IMG/VR virus record: IMGVR_UViG_3300025543_000189
Location: 1-25,397 of that record
Source: a virus
Reading direction: 5' to 3' (one strand)
DNA: 25,397 nt
Positions 6,742 to 14,895 of the stretch are shown piece after piece (within the stretch, counting starts at the first letter, position 1; each line of letters begins with the position of its first letter). The position numbers were made by a program, and so were the translations under genes. The notes below the pieces were generated by a model, which searched no databases, was not told the DNA's origin, and saw only the letters and a list, made by a program, of their open reading frames with translations.

Positions 6742-7749
6742 ATTAAGTTTATTTAAAATTTGATTTACTACATTTATAAAGCGTTCGTTTTGGCCCTTAA
6801 TAACGGCTAAAGTTTTAAGCTCTTCAAGTGTTTTGTATTCTGCTAACTCATGCTCGGGCGTTACACCCGGGGCGGCTATTGCTCCGCTGGCGTAAAAATA
6901 AACGGTTAGGCTTTCGTCTTCGTTAACTACTTCGATTAGGCGCTCCACGCTTTCAAGCTTTTCGCTTACCTCCTCCTCGAACTCTCTAAGAGCGCCCGCC
7001 TCGGTTGTTTCGCCTTGCATAACCTTACCGCCGGGAAAGCCCCACGCGCCCGGCTCGAAATCATCCTGGGCGGACCGCTTAAGCATCAGCACCTCGCCGG
7101 CTTCGTTAATGTAGATAACGTCCGCATAGGTTGTTATTGGTCCGTCCTGTAGATTTAGCGCGCCTATTTGGTTTTGACTGTAAGTCAATACCCTGTTTTT
7201 AAAATAGGCCGTTACCGGCTCCGCTTCAATTATCTCGGTCGCAAAGCCTAATGCCAGGGCCATGTTAGCGCCTACGTTTGTTTCGACTGCCATAAGGGCC
7301 AGAAGTTTGCCGGCGTTCCCGTTGCCCGCGACGCTTGCATATATGTTTAATATTTGCATGTCTGTCTGGGCGAAAGATTCCGTAAGGGCCTTTAGAGTGT
7401 GAAAGTTTAACTTTTCACCCGTTAAGGCGCCCGCGTCTATCCAGGCGTTGTGTATAATCATTTCGGAGCCCCTGAAAACTTTTCTAGTTTTACCGGCTAA
7501 GAAAATAACGCTGGCTATGCTGTTCGCTATAATTGCCTCGGTATGCACTTCATGCTTTTTAAGCTCTTCGAAGATTTTAAAACCCTCCTCGACTGAGCCG
7601 CCGGGGCTTCTAAGGACCGCCCGAAAAGGACCGCCGCCGTAAGAATCTAAAAAATTTTGGAGGTCCGCAAAGCTAAAAACCTTCTCGCCCTTTGTTACGG
7701 TCGTGTCGTTTTTGTTGCCTATTACGCCCTCGATATTTAAAGTCTTCAT
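6142..7749 (-). CDS. ClpP-like head maturation protease fused to Nudix domain and scaffold
   Basis: A 535-residue three-part protein. Residues 1-185 are a phage ClpP-like (S14) protease: LRSPGGSVEEG at 47, the nucleophile segment ANSIASVIFLAG with Ser77, MIIHNAW with His100, and ETNVGANMALALGFATEI at 156, where Glu stands at the usual acid position. Residues ~205-330 are a Nudix fold: a strand EVLMLKRS, WGFPGGKVMQGE, and the box Gx5Ex7REUxEE (Gly241, Glu247, Arg255, Glu256, Glu259, Glu260); the closing Gly-hydrophobic pair is Ser-Glu. Residues ~337-535 are acidic, Ala/Glu/Lys-rich, with a long coiled-coil stretch (~435-475) and a C-terminal KLTPEEFKALSPGEKIRLQAMNK element, typical of scaffolds. 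The gene directly precedes the capsid gene, so the protease and scaffold roles are well supported. What the Nudix part hydrolyses, if anything, is unknown. Confidence 0.88.
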   Translation of the reverse strand: MKTLNIEGVIGNKNDTTVTKGEKVFSFADLQNFLDSYGGGPFRAVLRSPGGSVEEGFKIFEELKKHEVHTEAIIANSIASVIFLAGKTRKVFRGSEMIIHNAWIDAGALTGEKLNFHTLKALTESFAQTDMQILNIYASVAGNGNAGKLLALMAVETNVGANMALALGFATEIIEAEPVTAYFKNRVLTYSQNQIGALNLQDGPITTYADVIYINEAGEVLMLKRSAQDDFEPGAWGFPGGKVMQGETTEAGALREFEEEVSEKLESVERLIEVVNEDESLTVYFYASGAIAAPGVTPEHELAEYKTLEELKTLAVIKGQNERFINVVNQILNKLNMDHKDKVSAFEKALAGVKNFFKSSLKNMAVTAKDGTALFIGGEEGGELIGKPVFLAVEGLPTEETAPAASYELEDGKTITVAESGVISEVIEPASAPAPEEMEALKVAFEEDKKEMEARHASTVAGLSAQIANLKKSNSEGAEKLNGVISAFADLKNLVLGDPDGKAKPLKKLTPEEFKALSPGEKIRLQAMNKAESKK

Positions 7750-7777
7750 AATTTAGCGGTTAATATACTGTAAACTT

Positions 7778-7794
7778 TTAAGATAAAATCTTAA
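7778..7794. promoter_or_regulatory. Dyad in the divergent gap between protease and plus-strand gene
   Basis: A perfect 7-bp inverted repeat, TTAAGAT and ATCTTAA around AAA, lies in the middle of the 77-bp AT-rich gap between the two divergent starts (7749 minus, 7827 plus). It could be an operator for either gene or a small RNA hairpin. I see no clear promoter boxes here. Confidence 0.4.
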
Positions 7795-7826
7795 TTTGCT
7801 TGAATAATTTAAACCTAATTCAAAAA

Positions 7827-7967
7827 ATGAAATACTTTAACCGAATAACCGCCAGCTTTCTTGTCCTGCTTTCCTGCATTTTTGCCTTGCTTATTTGGCC
7901 TTTTGCCGCGCCTGTCTTCATCCTAACCGGAAAGGATCTAACCGCCCGCTTTAAAGTTTTTAAATAA
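7827..7967 (+). CDS. Small membrane protein on the opposite strand
   Basis: A 46-residue protein, MKYFNRITASFLVLLSCIFA onward, with a single strongly hydrophobic segment (residues ~9-33, through LLIWPFAAPVFIL) and a short basic C-terminal tail (TGKDLTARFKVFK). The 'WP-hhhh-ILTGK' ending resembles tiny membrane proteins that recur in Bacteroidota phages. It is the only plus-strand gene I support in the window. It faces the tape-measure gene tail to tail (3 nt apart) and is divergent from the protease gene. Its start follows an AT-rich leader with a run of six A, similar to other starts here. A role in lysis (holin-like) or superinfection exclusion is possible, but nothing in the sequence decides this. 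Confidence 0.6.
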   Translation: MKYFNRITASFLVLLSCIFALLIWPFAAPVFILTGKDLTARFKVFK

Positions 7968-7970
7968 ATA

Positions 7971-10355
7971 TTAGCTTAAATCGCTAAGCGCTTTCACCTG
8001 GTTAACCTCCGCGTTAACGCGGTTAATGTCGGAAACTTTCACTACTAAATTTAAGGCGCTTACCGCCTCCTCGAATCCCTGCTGGGTTTCCTGTAAGGCG
8101 CGGCGGTCAATGCCCGGCACGCTGGCCCGGCTTATGGCCCCGCCGTCTGCTAGGTAGTTAGACGAGCCTCGGGTCCAACTCCGCCCGCCGTAAAGCTGGT
8201 TATAGTTACTAAGGGCTTTAATAGATTGAAAAGCGTTTTTCTTCATAACGAAAAGACCCTCGCCGCCCTCCACGTTTGCCACGGTCCGCCCCCCTATCGC
8301 GACGTCTGAGCCTCCGCCGGCGTGCGACGGTCCGCCAATCTCAATGCCTCCGCCGTCTTCGAATTTGGGCGGCGCTTTGCTGTTAATCTTTGCCACGTTG
8401 GCCAGCCCCTGCACTACTGTAGCGCCTGCCACTATTTGACCGAACGGCGGCGGAATAGTGGCCAGCGCTAAGTTCGCCCCGCGGTAAGTGTCTATAATAG
8501 CCTGGAAGCTGGCGGCTATCTTACCGGCTGCACTTTGGGCCCCAAAGACGCTAACAGCCGCGTTTAGTACGGCGTCCGTTGCTGCCATTTGCGCGGCGGC
8601 GGTTTCCGTTGCCAGCTTCTTTTTGTCCTCGGATAATAGCGCTTCGCCAGCTATTTCTTTTTGCCGGGCCGCCACTCCGCGGCTTACCGTTTCATCCTGT
8701 AGCGTCCTAAGTTGTGCCTGTAGATCTGCCTCAATAGCGAGGCGCGTCTCGGCGTCTATTAGTGCGTTTTGTTGCGTAGCTACGAGCTGGCCCTGTAGAG
8801 CCGCCGCGCGTGTCTCAATCGCTAAGGCCTCCACTTGGTCAAGTTGGGCCTGGTAGGTTTCTAAGTCTATTAGCCCGTCCGCAAATTGCTGCTTAACGCC
8901 GTTTAGCGAGTCCCTTATTGCTAAATCAGTCTCGGCGGCGCGGGTCTTAATAGCCTCCGAATAGTTCGCGTTTAATTCCTTCTGGAGCTCCGCGGCTTGC
9001 TTAAGTGTCTCGGCGCCCGCGGCGGCTTGATCTGTGGCGACCTGGGCCGCCGCGGCTTTGTTTTTGTCCGCGGCTTCTTTGTTTAGCGCGTTCCTTTTAT
9101 TTTGTAGTTCTATTTGTTTAGTTGCGCTTTCTTGCTGAATATTTGCCAGCTGTATTTCTGCATCTATGACCCGGTTTAGATCCGCGTCCGTGCTACTGCT
9201 TAGCTCGTTTTGCTGCTTTAAAATACTTATTCTTTGCTTTTGTAAATCTATGCCTTTTTGTTCCAGGCCTTGCTCTAACTTTTCCGCTTTCGCAATAGCC
9301 GCCGCGCGCTCCGCGGTGCTTTTTGTTACGTCTTCGCCTACCTTCTTAAGGTCCTCTAACTGCTGGCGGCTTTGGGCCCTTTCAAGGCTTAGCGCTTTCT
9401 CGGCTCTTACTATGTTTTGCAGTTCGCCTTCAAGGCGTGCCGCTTCTTTCCCAGCCTTAACGGCGGCGGCTCCTACCTCTAAAATATTAATACCATCAAT
9501 ATTACCCGCTGCTTTTGCTATGCCATCAACCCCACGCTTTACGCGGTCAAAGTCTAACGTAACTATACCAGCTATAATGTCCCCTAAGCCCTCAAAGGCC
9601 GGCACCACGTTGTCAAAAATTTGCTTTCCTAAACCTATTAACGCATCAACCAGAACGCTTACGAACGTGCTTACGGCGGAGGTAGCCCGCGCCAGCTTGT
9701 CCATGCCTTCCTGGCTTTGCGAAAGGTACGCAACTAAAGCCCCTAATATTACAATGAAGGCACCAACGCCAGACGAGATTAGTATTTTACTAAATGATGA
9801 AGTTGCCGCACCCGCCGCGCCGGTCGTAGCTGTAACAATTTTGTTAACCGCTGCCAGGGCTTGCTGGGCTTTGCTAAATAGCCCGGTGCTATCCACCGCC
9901 TCAATAATAGAGCCGGTATAGTTACCCACGTTTCGCCCGGTAACTCCGATTTGGCCCTCTAAGCGCTTTAGCTCCTCGGTCTGAGCTAATAAAGATTTTT
10001 GAAGCGCTACACCTGTCCTTTCGTTATTGCGCTCCTCGGCGCTTAAGTTAACGTATTCTTGCTTAAGGCGCGAAACGTTCGCGCGCATGTCTGCAATCGA
10101 ACCCGTATTGCTTTTTTGGATCTTGTCGGAGGCTTGCAAAATACGCTGGTTTTCGCGTACCGTATTATTTAACCCTTTTATGGCCGTTTCGTTTCTCACG
10201 TATTCAACCGAGTTCTTTTTGCCTTGGTCCGCTAAGGCTTTATTTGCTTCCTTTAGGCCGTCAATTTCGCCCCGTAAATCTACTATAGCCTTTTCACTGC
10301 TGGCTATTTGATTTTCGTCAATTCCGACCCTTAATAAAATGCTTTCTTCTGCCAT
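7971..10355 (-). CDS. Tape measure protein
   Basis: A 794-residue protein with the make-up of tail tape measures. Residues 1-140 are coiled coil (KAIVDLRGEIDGLKEANKAL..., RLKQEYVNLSAEERN). Residues ~185-265 hold two hydrophobic segments (ILISSGVGAFIVILGALVAYL and FVSVLVDALIGLG onward), as in proteins ejected into the host envelope. A long Ala/Glu/Gln/Lys coiled coil runs from ~290 to ~620. The C-terminus is Gly-rich with GGPSHAGGGSDVAIGG and VEGGEGLFVMKKNAF, a pattern seen in other tape measures, and ends in another helix. Using the usual ~1.5 angstrom per residue, the tail would be about 120 nm. No lysozyme or peptidase domain is visible. It follows the tail genes and a 46-aa coupled gene. 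Confidence 0.9.
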   Translation of the reverse strand: MAEESILLRVGIDENQIASSEKAIVDLRGEIDGLKEANKALADQGKKNSVEYVRNETAIKGLNNTVRENQRILQASDKIQKSNTGSIADMRANVSRLKQEYVNLSAEERNNERTGVALQKSLLAQTEELKRLEGQIGVTGRNVGNYTGSIIEAVDSTGLFSKAQQALAAVNKIVTATTGAAGAATSSFSKILISSGVGAFIVILGALVAYLSQSQEGMDKLARATSAVSTFVSVLVDALIGLGKQIFDNVVPAFEGLGDIIAGIVTLDFDRVKRGVDGIAKAAGNIDGINILEVGAAAVKAGKEAARLEGELQNIVRAEKALSLERAQSRQQLEDLKKVGEDVTKSTAERAAAIAKAEKLEQGLEQKGIDLQKQRISILKQQNELSSSTDADLNRVIDAEIQLANIQQESATKQIELQNKRNALNKEAADKNKAAAAQVATDQAAAGAETLKQAAELQKELNANYSEAIKTRAAETDLAIRDSLNGVKQQFADGLIDLETYQAQLDQVEALAIETRAAALQGQLVATQQNALIDAETRLAIEADLQAQLRTLQDETVSRGVAARQKEIAGEALLSEDKKKLATETAAAQMAATDAVLNAAVSVFGAQSAAGKIAASFQAIIDTYRGANLALATIPPPFGQIVAGATVVQGLANVAKINSKAPPKFEDGGGIEIGGPSHAGGGSDVAIGGRTVANVEGGEGLFVMKKNAFQSIKALSNYNQLYGGRSWTRGSSNYLADGGAISRASVPGIDRRALQETQQGFEEAVSALNLVVKVSDINRVNAEVNQVKALSDLS

Positions 10356-10358
10356 GTC

Positions 10359-10499
10359 TTACGCGGTTTTTATACTTGCTTCAAGGGCTTTAATCTGAGC
10401 GCTTAGCCTTTGCATTTGTTCTTTATATACTTTGCAGCCGCAACCGTTAAATAGTCGCTCGGCCCTGTCGTAATCGCTCTTAAGTGCCTCTAATGTCAT
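10359..10499 (-). CDS. Small coupled protein before the tape measure
   Basis: A 46-residue protein beginning MTLEALKSDYDRAERLFNGC. The ATG overlaps the stop of the 683-aa tail gene (ATGA) and the TAA ends 3 nt before the tape-measure ATG, so the gene fits exactly between its neighbours. It is nearly all helix: two amphipathic helices (residues 2-17 and 25-45) joined by GCGCK, suggesting a helical hairpin, perhaps with metal or disulfide at the Cys pair. Tail-assembly chaperones usually lie at this place; this one is far shorter and shows no slippery site, so I do not call it one. Confidence 0.65.
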   Translation of the reverse strand: MTLEALKSDYDRAERLFNGCGCKVYKEQMQRLSAQIKALEASIKTA

Positions 10500-12547
10500 A
10501 CCCCTAATTTTATTAATTTAACCCAGCAACTTTCCCGCCTGTTAACTTTGAATTGCTTAACCTCTTCCACTATAAAGAAGTCCCCAAAGTAATCAATGTA
10601 AACCGGTACGCTAAAATCTAAGCGTTGCACGTCCACTAAATCTAACAAAAAAAGAGCTTCGACCGTTTTAGTGTTATCTAATACCGCGCGTAAAAGTCGG
10701 TAATTATCAGAAAGCGCCCGGCTAAAGCTGAGCGCGGAGCCGTTAACCTCGAAGTTAATCTCGTTGCCGTCCACCGCTATTTGTAGGGATGCCTCGGCCT
10801 CCGCTAATATTGCAACCCGCGCGCTAAAATCTGCTATTTTAGTGTCTTCGTTTAGTATGTAGTCGAAGCCGTCAAAGGTGTATTTGTCGCCGGTAAAAAC
10901 GCGCCCCATCGTCCGCTCGCCCTGTAGCGTTGGAAGAACCGGCACGGGCGAAAACTTGCTGGTAAATATTGTTTTTTCGGCTTCTAAATTTACGTTATTA
11001 ACTTCGACCGCCCCGCGCCCGTAATTAGGTTCTAGTAAGTTGTCTTTATCGTCACCTTTAAAACTATAAAAGTTCCGCTTAGCGAAGCCCGCAATAGAGT
11101 AGCCCACTATTGGCTGGTCCGTAATGTCTAGCTTCCCGCTCCAATCTAACGCGCGCGCTTTGTTTTTTGATATGGTGTCAAACTTCGAAGTGTTAATCTT
11201 TTTGCTCGTTTCATCTACTTGAATTATAAGCCCTTCCAGGTTTGCCACTGTTAAAAGCAGGTCCCCGACTGTAGGCTCGGAGGGCAAAACGTTAGCCGCG
11301 CGGACCGTTATAGGCGCTATAAATTCCGGGGCGGTTATCCGTTGGCCCGTCCTCGGTGTTTGATTAATTATAAACTCCAGATTTTCAAAGCGTAGGTACT
11401 TCAACCCATAGCCGGGGCGGTTGCTCCTAACCTGCCAGCCGAACCTTAGCTGGGTTAGGTCCGGGTTAGCGGTAAGCATAGCCGCAAAGGCGGCGGAGTC
11501 GTCACGCGTGGATGGTAAAACGGCATTAATATCTCGCTCTAAGGTGCCGCTGGCCGGCGCTTTGTATATGTTAAAAGGCCCTTTAAATCTGTCTTCGAAC
11601 TGTACCGGCGGCGTCGAAACTGTTAAGAGCTCCGCGCCGGAGGCGTTGTAAATTATCAAATCAACCCAGACGAGCGCGTTAGTGTAGCGCCGTGGTAAAT
11701 TGGTTATAACTTTGCCGGTTATGCTTATCTCGAATTTCGCCTGAATGCCGTCCGCCACGTTTGGGCTATAGACAAATTGACCTATAGTCAAATCATTTTT
11801 ATATAGTAGTGACTTATCGGAAACGCGCTCGGGAAAATTTATTTTTTCCGCCGTGTCTCCTGTCAGTTTATTATAATCAATAGTAAATTTATACTGGGCT
11901 AAGCTGTCTAGTAGGTCCGCGACGGCTCCGCGGCAAAGCACCGCAAGCCGGCGCCAGGTTAGCGTTTGCAAAATGTCACCGTGTAGCGTGTAGCCCGCGG
12001 CGCTTATCGCTTTTAATAATATAGTATTAGCCCAAAAGCTAGGATGAAAAAACCTGAAAGAATACGTTGGCGCGTCCGGGTCTGCATACTCCAGAAAACC
12101 GTAATCTATGTTAGGATAAACAAAGCCCTCTAAAGTTTCGCGGCGCGGCACCACCTCAGCGGCCAGATATTCGTGGTCATGCTCCGCCAAATCCACCTCG
12201 ACCAACTTAACCGAGCTTAGTGCTTTGAAAAAATCAGTATTGCCGGCGCTCACAAAAAGCCGGTATTTGTCCTGGGTGTCTAATATTGTGGCCGTGCCAT
12301 CAATGATTAACATACCATCAATAAAATGCTTGAAGGTGTTGAGCCGGTAAGGCAAAGCCGTTAAGCTTGTAACCAGCTCGCAGTTATCAAATAGAGCCTT
12401 ATTCGCGTTTGTCTTGTTGAGTTCGAAGACGTTCGAATAACTACCCTTTCGGCTCCCTAAAGTCTCAAAGCTAAGCGCCTGTAAAGTGATAACTATCTCG
12501 GCGTCCTGGGTGTCTACTAAAAGACCGTTTATATATGTTTCCGTCAT
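10496..12547 (-). CDS. Large tail/baseplate protein of Bacteroidota-phage type
   Basis: A 683-residue protein, mostly beta by pattern. The N-terminus carries the series ...VITLQALSFETLGSRKGSYSNVFELNKTNANKALF, the 'RK-x-S-x-F-LP/N-T-x-N' start typical of large tail proteins next to the tape measure in phages of Bacteroidota, followed by an IDGMLIIDGTATILDTQDKYRLFV beta layer. The middle has Trp/Tyr-rich segments (SYRFFHPSFWANTILL) and the C-terminus ends in FSVPVYIDYFGDFFIVEEVKQFKVNRRESCWVKLIKL, a compact beta domain. It overlaps the 488-aa gene by one base (TAATG) and the next gene by ATGA. A place in the tail tip or hub is likely from context. I cannot name a catalytic motif. Confidence 0.6.
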   Translation of the reverse strand: MTETYINGLLVDTQDAEIVITLQALSFETLGSRKGSYSNVFELNKTNANKALFDNCELVTSLTALPYRLNTFKHFIDGMLIIDGTATILDTQDKYRLFVSAGNTDFFKALSSVKLVEVDLAEHDHEYLAAEVVPRRETLEGFVYPNIDYGFLEYADPDAPTYSFRFFHPSFWANTILLKAISAAGYTLHGDILQTLTWRRLAVLCRGAVADLLDSLAQYKFTIDYNKLTGDTAEKINFPERVSDKSLLYKNDLTIGQFVYSPNVADGIQAKFEISITGKVITNLPRRYTNALVWVDLIIYNASGAELLTVSTPPVQFEDRFKGPFNIYKAPASGTLERDINAVLPSTRDDSAAFAAMLTANPDLTQLRFGWQVRSNRPGYGLKYLRFENLEFIINQTPRTGQRITAPEFIAPITVRAANVLPSEPTVGDLLLTVANLEGLIIQVDETSKKINTSKFDTISKNKARALDWSGKLDITDQPIVGYSIAGFAKRNFYSFKGDDKDNLLEPNYGRGAVEVNNVNLEAEKTIFTSKFSPVPVLPTLQGERTMGRVFTGDKYTFDGFDYILNEDTKIADFSARVAILAEAEASLQIAVDGNEINFEVNGSALSFSRALSDNYRLLRAVLDNTKTVEALFLLDLVDVQRLDFSVPVYIDYFGDFFIVEEVKQFKVNRRESCWVKLIKLGV

Positions 12548-14013
12548 TACTGAGTCTGGACTGGTACGCGTTGCGCTATTTTGAAACGGAAATTAAAACG
12601 CGTTTCGCTTTGGTTAAACTTGTTCCCATACGTGCTAAAATTCTGTTTATCCAATACTATTGGAATGTCCCAGGCCTGTGTGGAGGTGTTATATAAATAA
12701 ACCTGAATAGCGGAGCGCATGGAGGCCAGCGCGTCTATTTGAACCTTAGTCAATACTCCGCCGCTTACGTTGTAAGAATCATAAACCTCACCCAGCTCCA
12801 CGCGCTTAAGCAGGCCCGACGCCCCAACGGTTAGGCTTTCCTTTCCAAATTCCCGCCCTTTAATGTAGCGCGTATCTAATGCCATAGACGAAAAGCCGCC
12901 GCGCTGGTTTATCCAGGCGAAGTTTAGCGCGTCCGGGCATACCTCCACTATCTCAGAAATAGGGGTAACGCAAGTATTAAGAGTAAAAAGCGGCCCGCCG
13001 CCCAGCGTAAAGTCGAAGCTATAGCAGCCCGTCACGCTGTTAATTTCGCCGGCTACTAAGTAGTCGAGCGGGTTATAGTCCGCCGCTAAGTAGTCACCCG
13101 CGCCCGCGGTGCATGGGTTAATAACTAGGTCTATTCCGTTTCCGTTCGCGGTCGCTTGAATCCATGAAGGCAAAGCGGGTGAAACGCTAAAACCTGCTGT
13201 AGGTGCCACGCCGAGCCAGTTAATTACTTTGGGCTCGCAGCTTAATAGCTGTACATCTAACACCGCCCCGGACGCCGTGGAGGGCGCCGCGTTGGGGTCC
13301 GCTATAAAGTTGTTTATTATTCCTTTTGCGAGCGCTAAGCTGTAGAGTATAGGCGCCGCGCCAAAATATAAAATAGGCCTTTCTCCTACCGCCTCCGCGC
13401 CTTCCTGTTGGGCCGTTGTTAAATCTGCTAGGCCGTAGTAAGCCGTTAACGCGTTCACGTCATCTGGTATAGCTGTTTCACTTTTTAGCCTTACTAGGTA
13501 TCTAATACTTATAGGCACGTTAGGACCTACGAGCGGAGCCTCCACGGCAAAGCGGGAACGGATAAAGCCGCTAATGTCGAAGCGGTAGCGCCCGTTAATA
13601 ACGCTCGGGCTTACTCTTATCTCGTCTGTAACCTGCCAAGGCTTAAGAGCCGCCTCGGGTCCGCTGCTATAGCCCGCGATTAGTTGGAAGTCGGCAAGGC
13701 CTTCTGGCGTGAATTGGTTGGACCCCGTTGCGGCGCTGCTCCCTATGTACGGAGTGTTAAGACTTAATCTAAAATCTAGGCCTAAATCTAAGGTTTCAAT
13801 AATAGTATAAACGCCTAAATACGCGCCGTTAGTTATTCGAACCTGGTCGCCCTCTTCTAAGAATCCGATATATAAAGCGCTTACAACTATAGCCGCCCCG
13901 CCTTCAACCTCCACAAATTGAGCGCTGGCCGCCGTAAAAGCGAACTCATAAACCATAGGGCTAAAAACGTCCTGACCGTTTACCGGTGTAATTATTGCAT
14001 TTATTAAGCTCAT
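12547..14013 (-). CDS. Tail structural protein with possible carbohydrate-binding segment
   Basis: A 488-residue protein, largely beta. The first ~95 residues form a small beta module (FLEEGDQVRITNGAYLGVYT), then a WQVTDEIRVSPSVINGRYRFDISGFIRSRF segment that recurs in tail proteins of Bacteroidota phages. Around 258-302 there is a short domain (LSCEPKVINWLG to IDLVINPCTAG) with the 'W, P-W-I, G-x-G-h-x-h-x-V-N' rhythm of BACON-type carbohydrate-binding domains; this is tentative. The C-terminal part has FAWINQRGGFSSMALDTRYIK and a final FRFKIAQRVPVQTQ. It starts at an ATGA overlap with the gp10-like gene and ends at a one-base overlap with the 683-aa gene. With that gene it probably makes the tail tip or hub. 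Confidence 0.55.
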   Translation of the reverse strand: MSLINAIITPVNGQDVFSPMVYEFAFTAASAQFVEVEGGAAIVVSALYIGFLEEGDQVRITNGAYLGVYTIIETLDLGLDFRLSLNTPYIGSSAATGSNQFTPEGLADFQLIAGYSSGPEAALKPWQVTDEIRVSPSVINGRYRFDISGFIRSRFAVEAPLVGPNVPISIRYLVRLKSETAIPDDVNALTAYYGLADLTTAQQEGAEAVGERPILYFGAAPILYSLALAKGIINNFIADPNAAPSTASGAVLDVQLLSCEPKVINWLGVAPTAGFSVSPALPSWIQATANGNGIDLVINPCTAGAGDYLAADYNPLDYLVAGEINSVTGCYSFDFTLGGGPLFTLNTCVTPISEIVEVCPDALNFAWINQRGGFSSMALDTRYIKGREFGKESLTVGASGLLKRVELGEVYDSYNVSGGVLTKVQIDALASMRSAIQVYLYNTSTQAWDIPIVLDKQNFSTYGNKFNQSETRFNFRFKIAQRVPVQTQ

Positions 14014-14462
14014 GAGGTGCCGCGTTTTACAAATTCATTAATAACCGCGCGCCTTAGTTTTCCGTCCAGTACATCGGTTAAATTTTCTTTTATGCTTTGG
14101 GCGTTTATGCTTTTGGATATAACGCCCGATTTGCCGCCCTGCCTGTGTAGTAATGAGCCCTCTTCGCCTATCTTACGGGCTATAAGGAACGCCAGCGAGC
14201 GGGTGCTGATATCGGAAATAATAGGCTTTTGTTTTACCCACTCTTCTATAACATCGAGCGGCGGACGTTTGCCCGGCTTTCGCCCTGTCTCCAATACTGT
14301 AAAGTATTTCTCGCTTGAGAAGATAGTAAGTGTTAACCCTTCAATCCTATAACCCAGCGAGGCGCTCATGGTGCCGCTAACGTTGGGTATTCGCGAGCGA
14401 ATCTCTTCTATTGTCTTTTCCGCAAAGGCCGCCAGAACGGCCCGCGTTAGCCCGCTTAGCAC
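14010..14462 (-). CDS. HK97-gp10-like tail completion protein
   Basis: A 150-residue protein. The start is a GTG overlapping the upstream stop. The central part VLETGRKPGKRPPLDVIEEWV is the mark of the HK97 gp10-like family, in which a Thr-Gly-Arg turn and 'PP-x-x-x-I-x-x-W' precede a helix; here it is followed by the helix STRSLAFLIARKIGEEG and a GGKSGVI loop. Proteins of this family take part in joining the tail to the head or closing the tail tube. The C-terminal ~35 residues are a basic helix. It is coupled on both sides to tail genes (7-nt and 4-nt overlaps), which fits the role. Confidence 0.75.
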   Translation of the reverse strand: MLSGLTRAVLAAFAEKTIEEIRSRIPNVSGTMSASLGYRIEGLTLTIFSSEKYFTVLETGRKPGKRPPLDVIEEWVKQKPIISDISTRSLAFLIARKIGEEGSLLHRQGGKSGVISKSINAQSIKENLTDVLDGKLRRAVINEFVKRGTS

Positions 14463-14869
14463 GGCGCCAAAATATTAAGGTTAAAAGATACCGCGAAGCC
14501 GCTAAGCGTGCCCTGGTACATTTGATATTGAGGCTCTTTTAAAATGCTAGTTATCTGTAAGTCCGTACGCTGTAAAAGGCTATTTAGAAAAGTGTCGCTT
14601 AGTTCATCCATTTCAACTATTAAGGCTTCGCGCTCTTCTGGCGTGGTGTCCGGGCGGTCTTCTTTCCAAAAACCTATTAGTAACGGCGTGGAGTCGAACC
14701 GGTTCTCGGACGTGCCGCGGGCGTCCGTAATGGTAAAAGGCAAAAGCGTTATTAACGGATAGGCGCCGCTATAACTTTGCGAAAAGTCAATTAATCTGCC
14801 ATGAATAAACCGCTTGCCGGTAGGCGTTGCGGCCCTGCAGGCGTTTACAATGTTTTGATAGTTAGCCAT
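14456..14869 (-). CDS. Tail terminator-like protein
   Basis: A 137-residue protein starting MANYQNIVNACRAATPTGKR. A longer in-frame start (TTG at 14890) would lie in the T-run of a terminator, so the ATG at 14869 is chosen. It has the alpha/beta rhythm of tail terminators: an N-terminal helix, a strand YPLITLLPFTITD, a strand DSTPLLIGFWKEDRPDTT, a long helix ALIVEMDELSDTFLNSLLQ, and two closing strands ending in FAVSFNLNILAPC. It is the first gene after a terminator and is coupled to the gp10-like gene. The class is inferred from secondary-structure pattern and order. Confidence 0.6.
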   Translation of the reverse strand: MANYQNIVNACRAATPTGKRFIHGRLIDFSQSYSGAYPLITLLPFTITDARGTSENRFDSTPLLIGFWKEDRPDTTPEEREALIVEMDELSDTFLNSLLQRTDLQITSILKEPQYQMYQGTLSGFAVSFNLNILAPC

Positions 14870-14895
14870 ACTGGCGACAATATAAAGCAAAAAAG

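Noticed and set aside
9166-9921. Plus-strand frame of 251 aa
   Set aside because: It lies wholly opposite the tape-measure coiled coil; its Ser/Ala/Leu bias is that of an antisense shadow.
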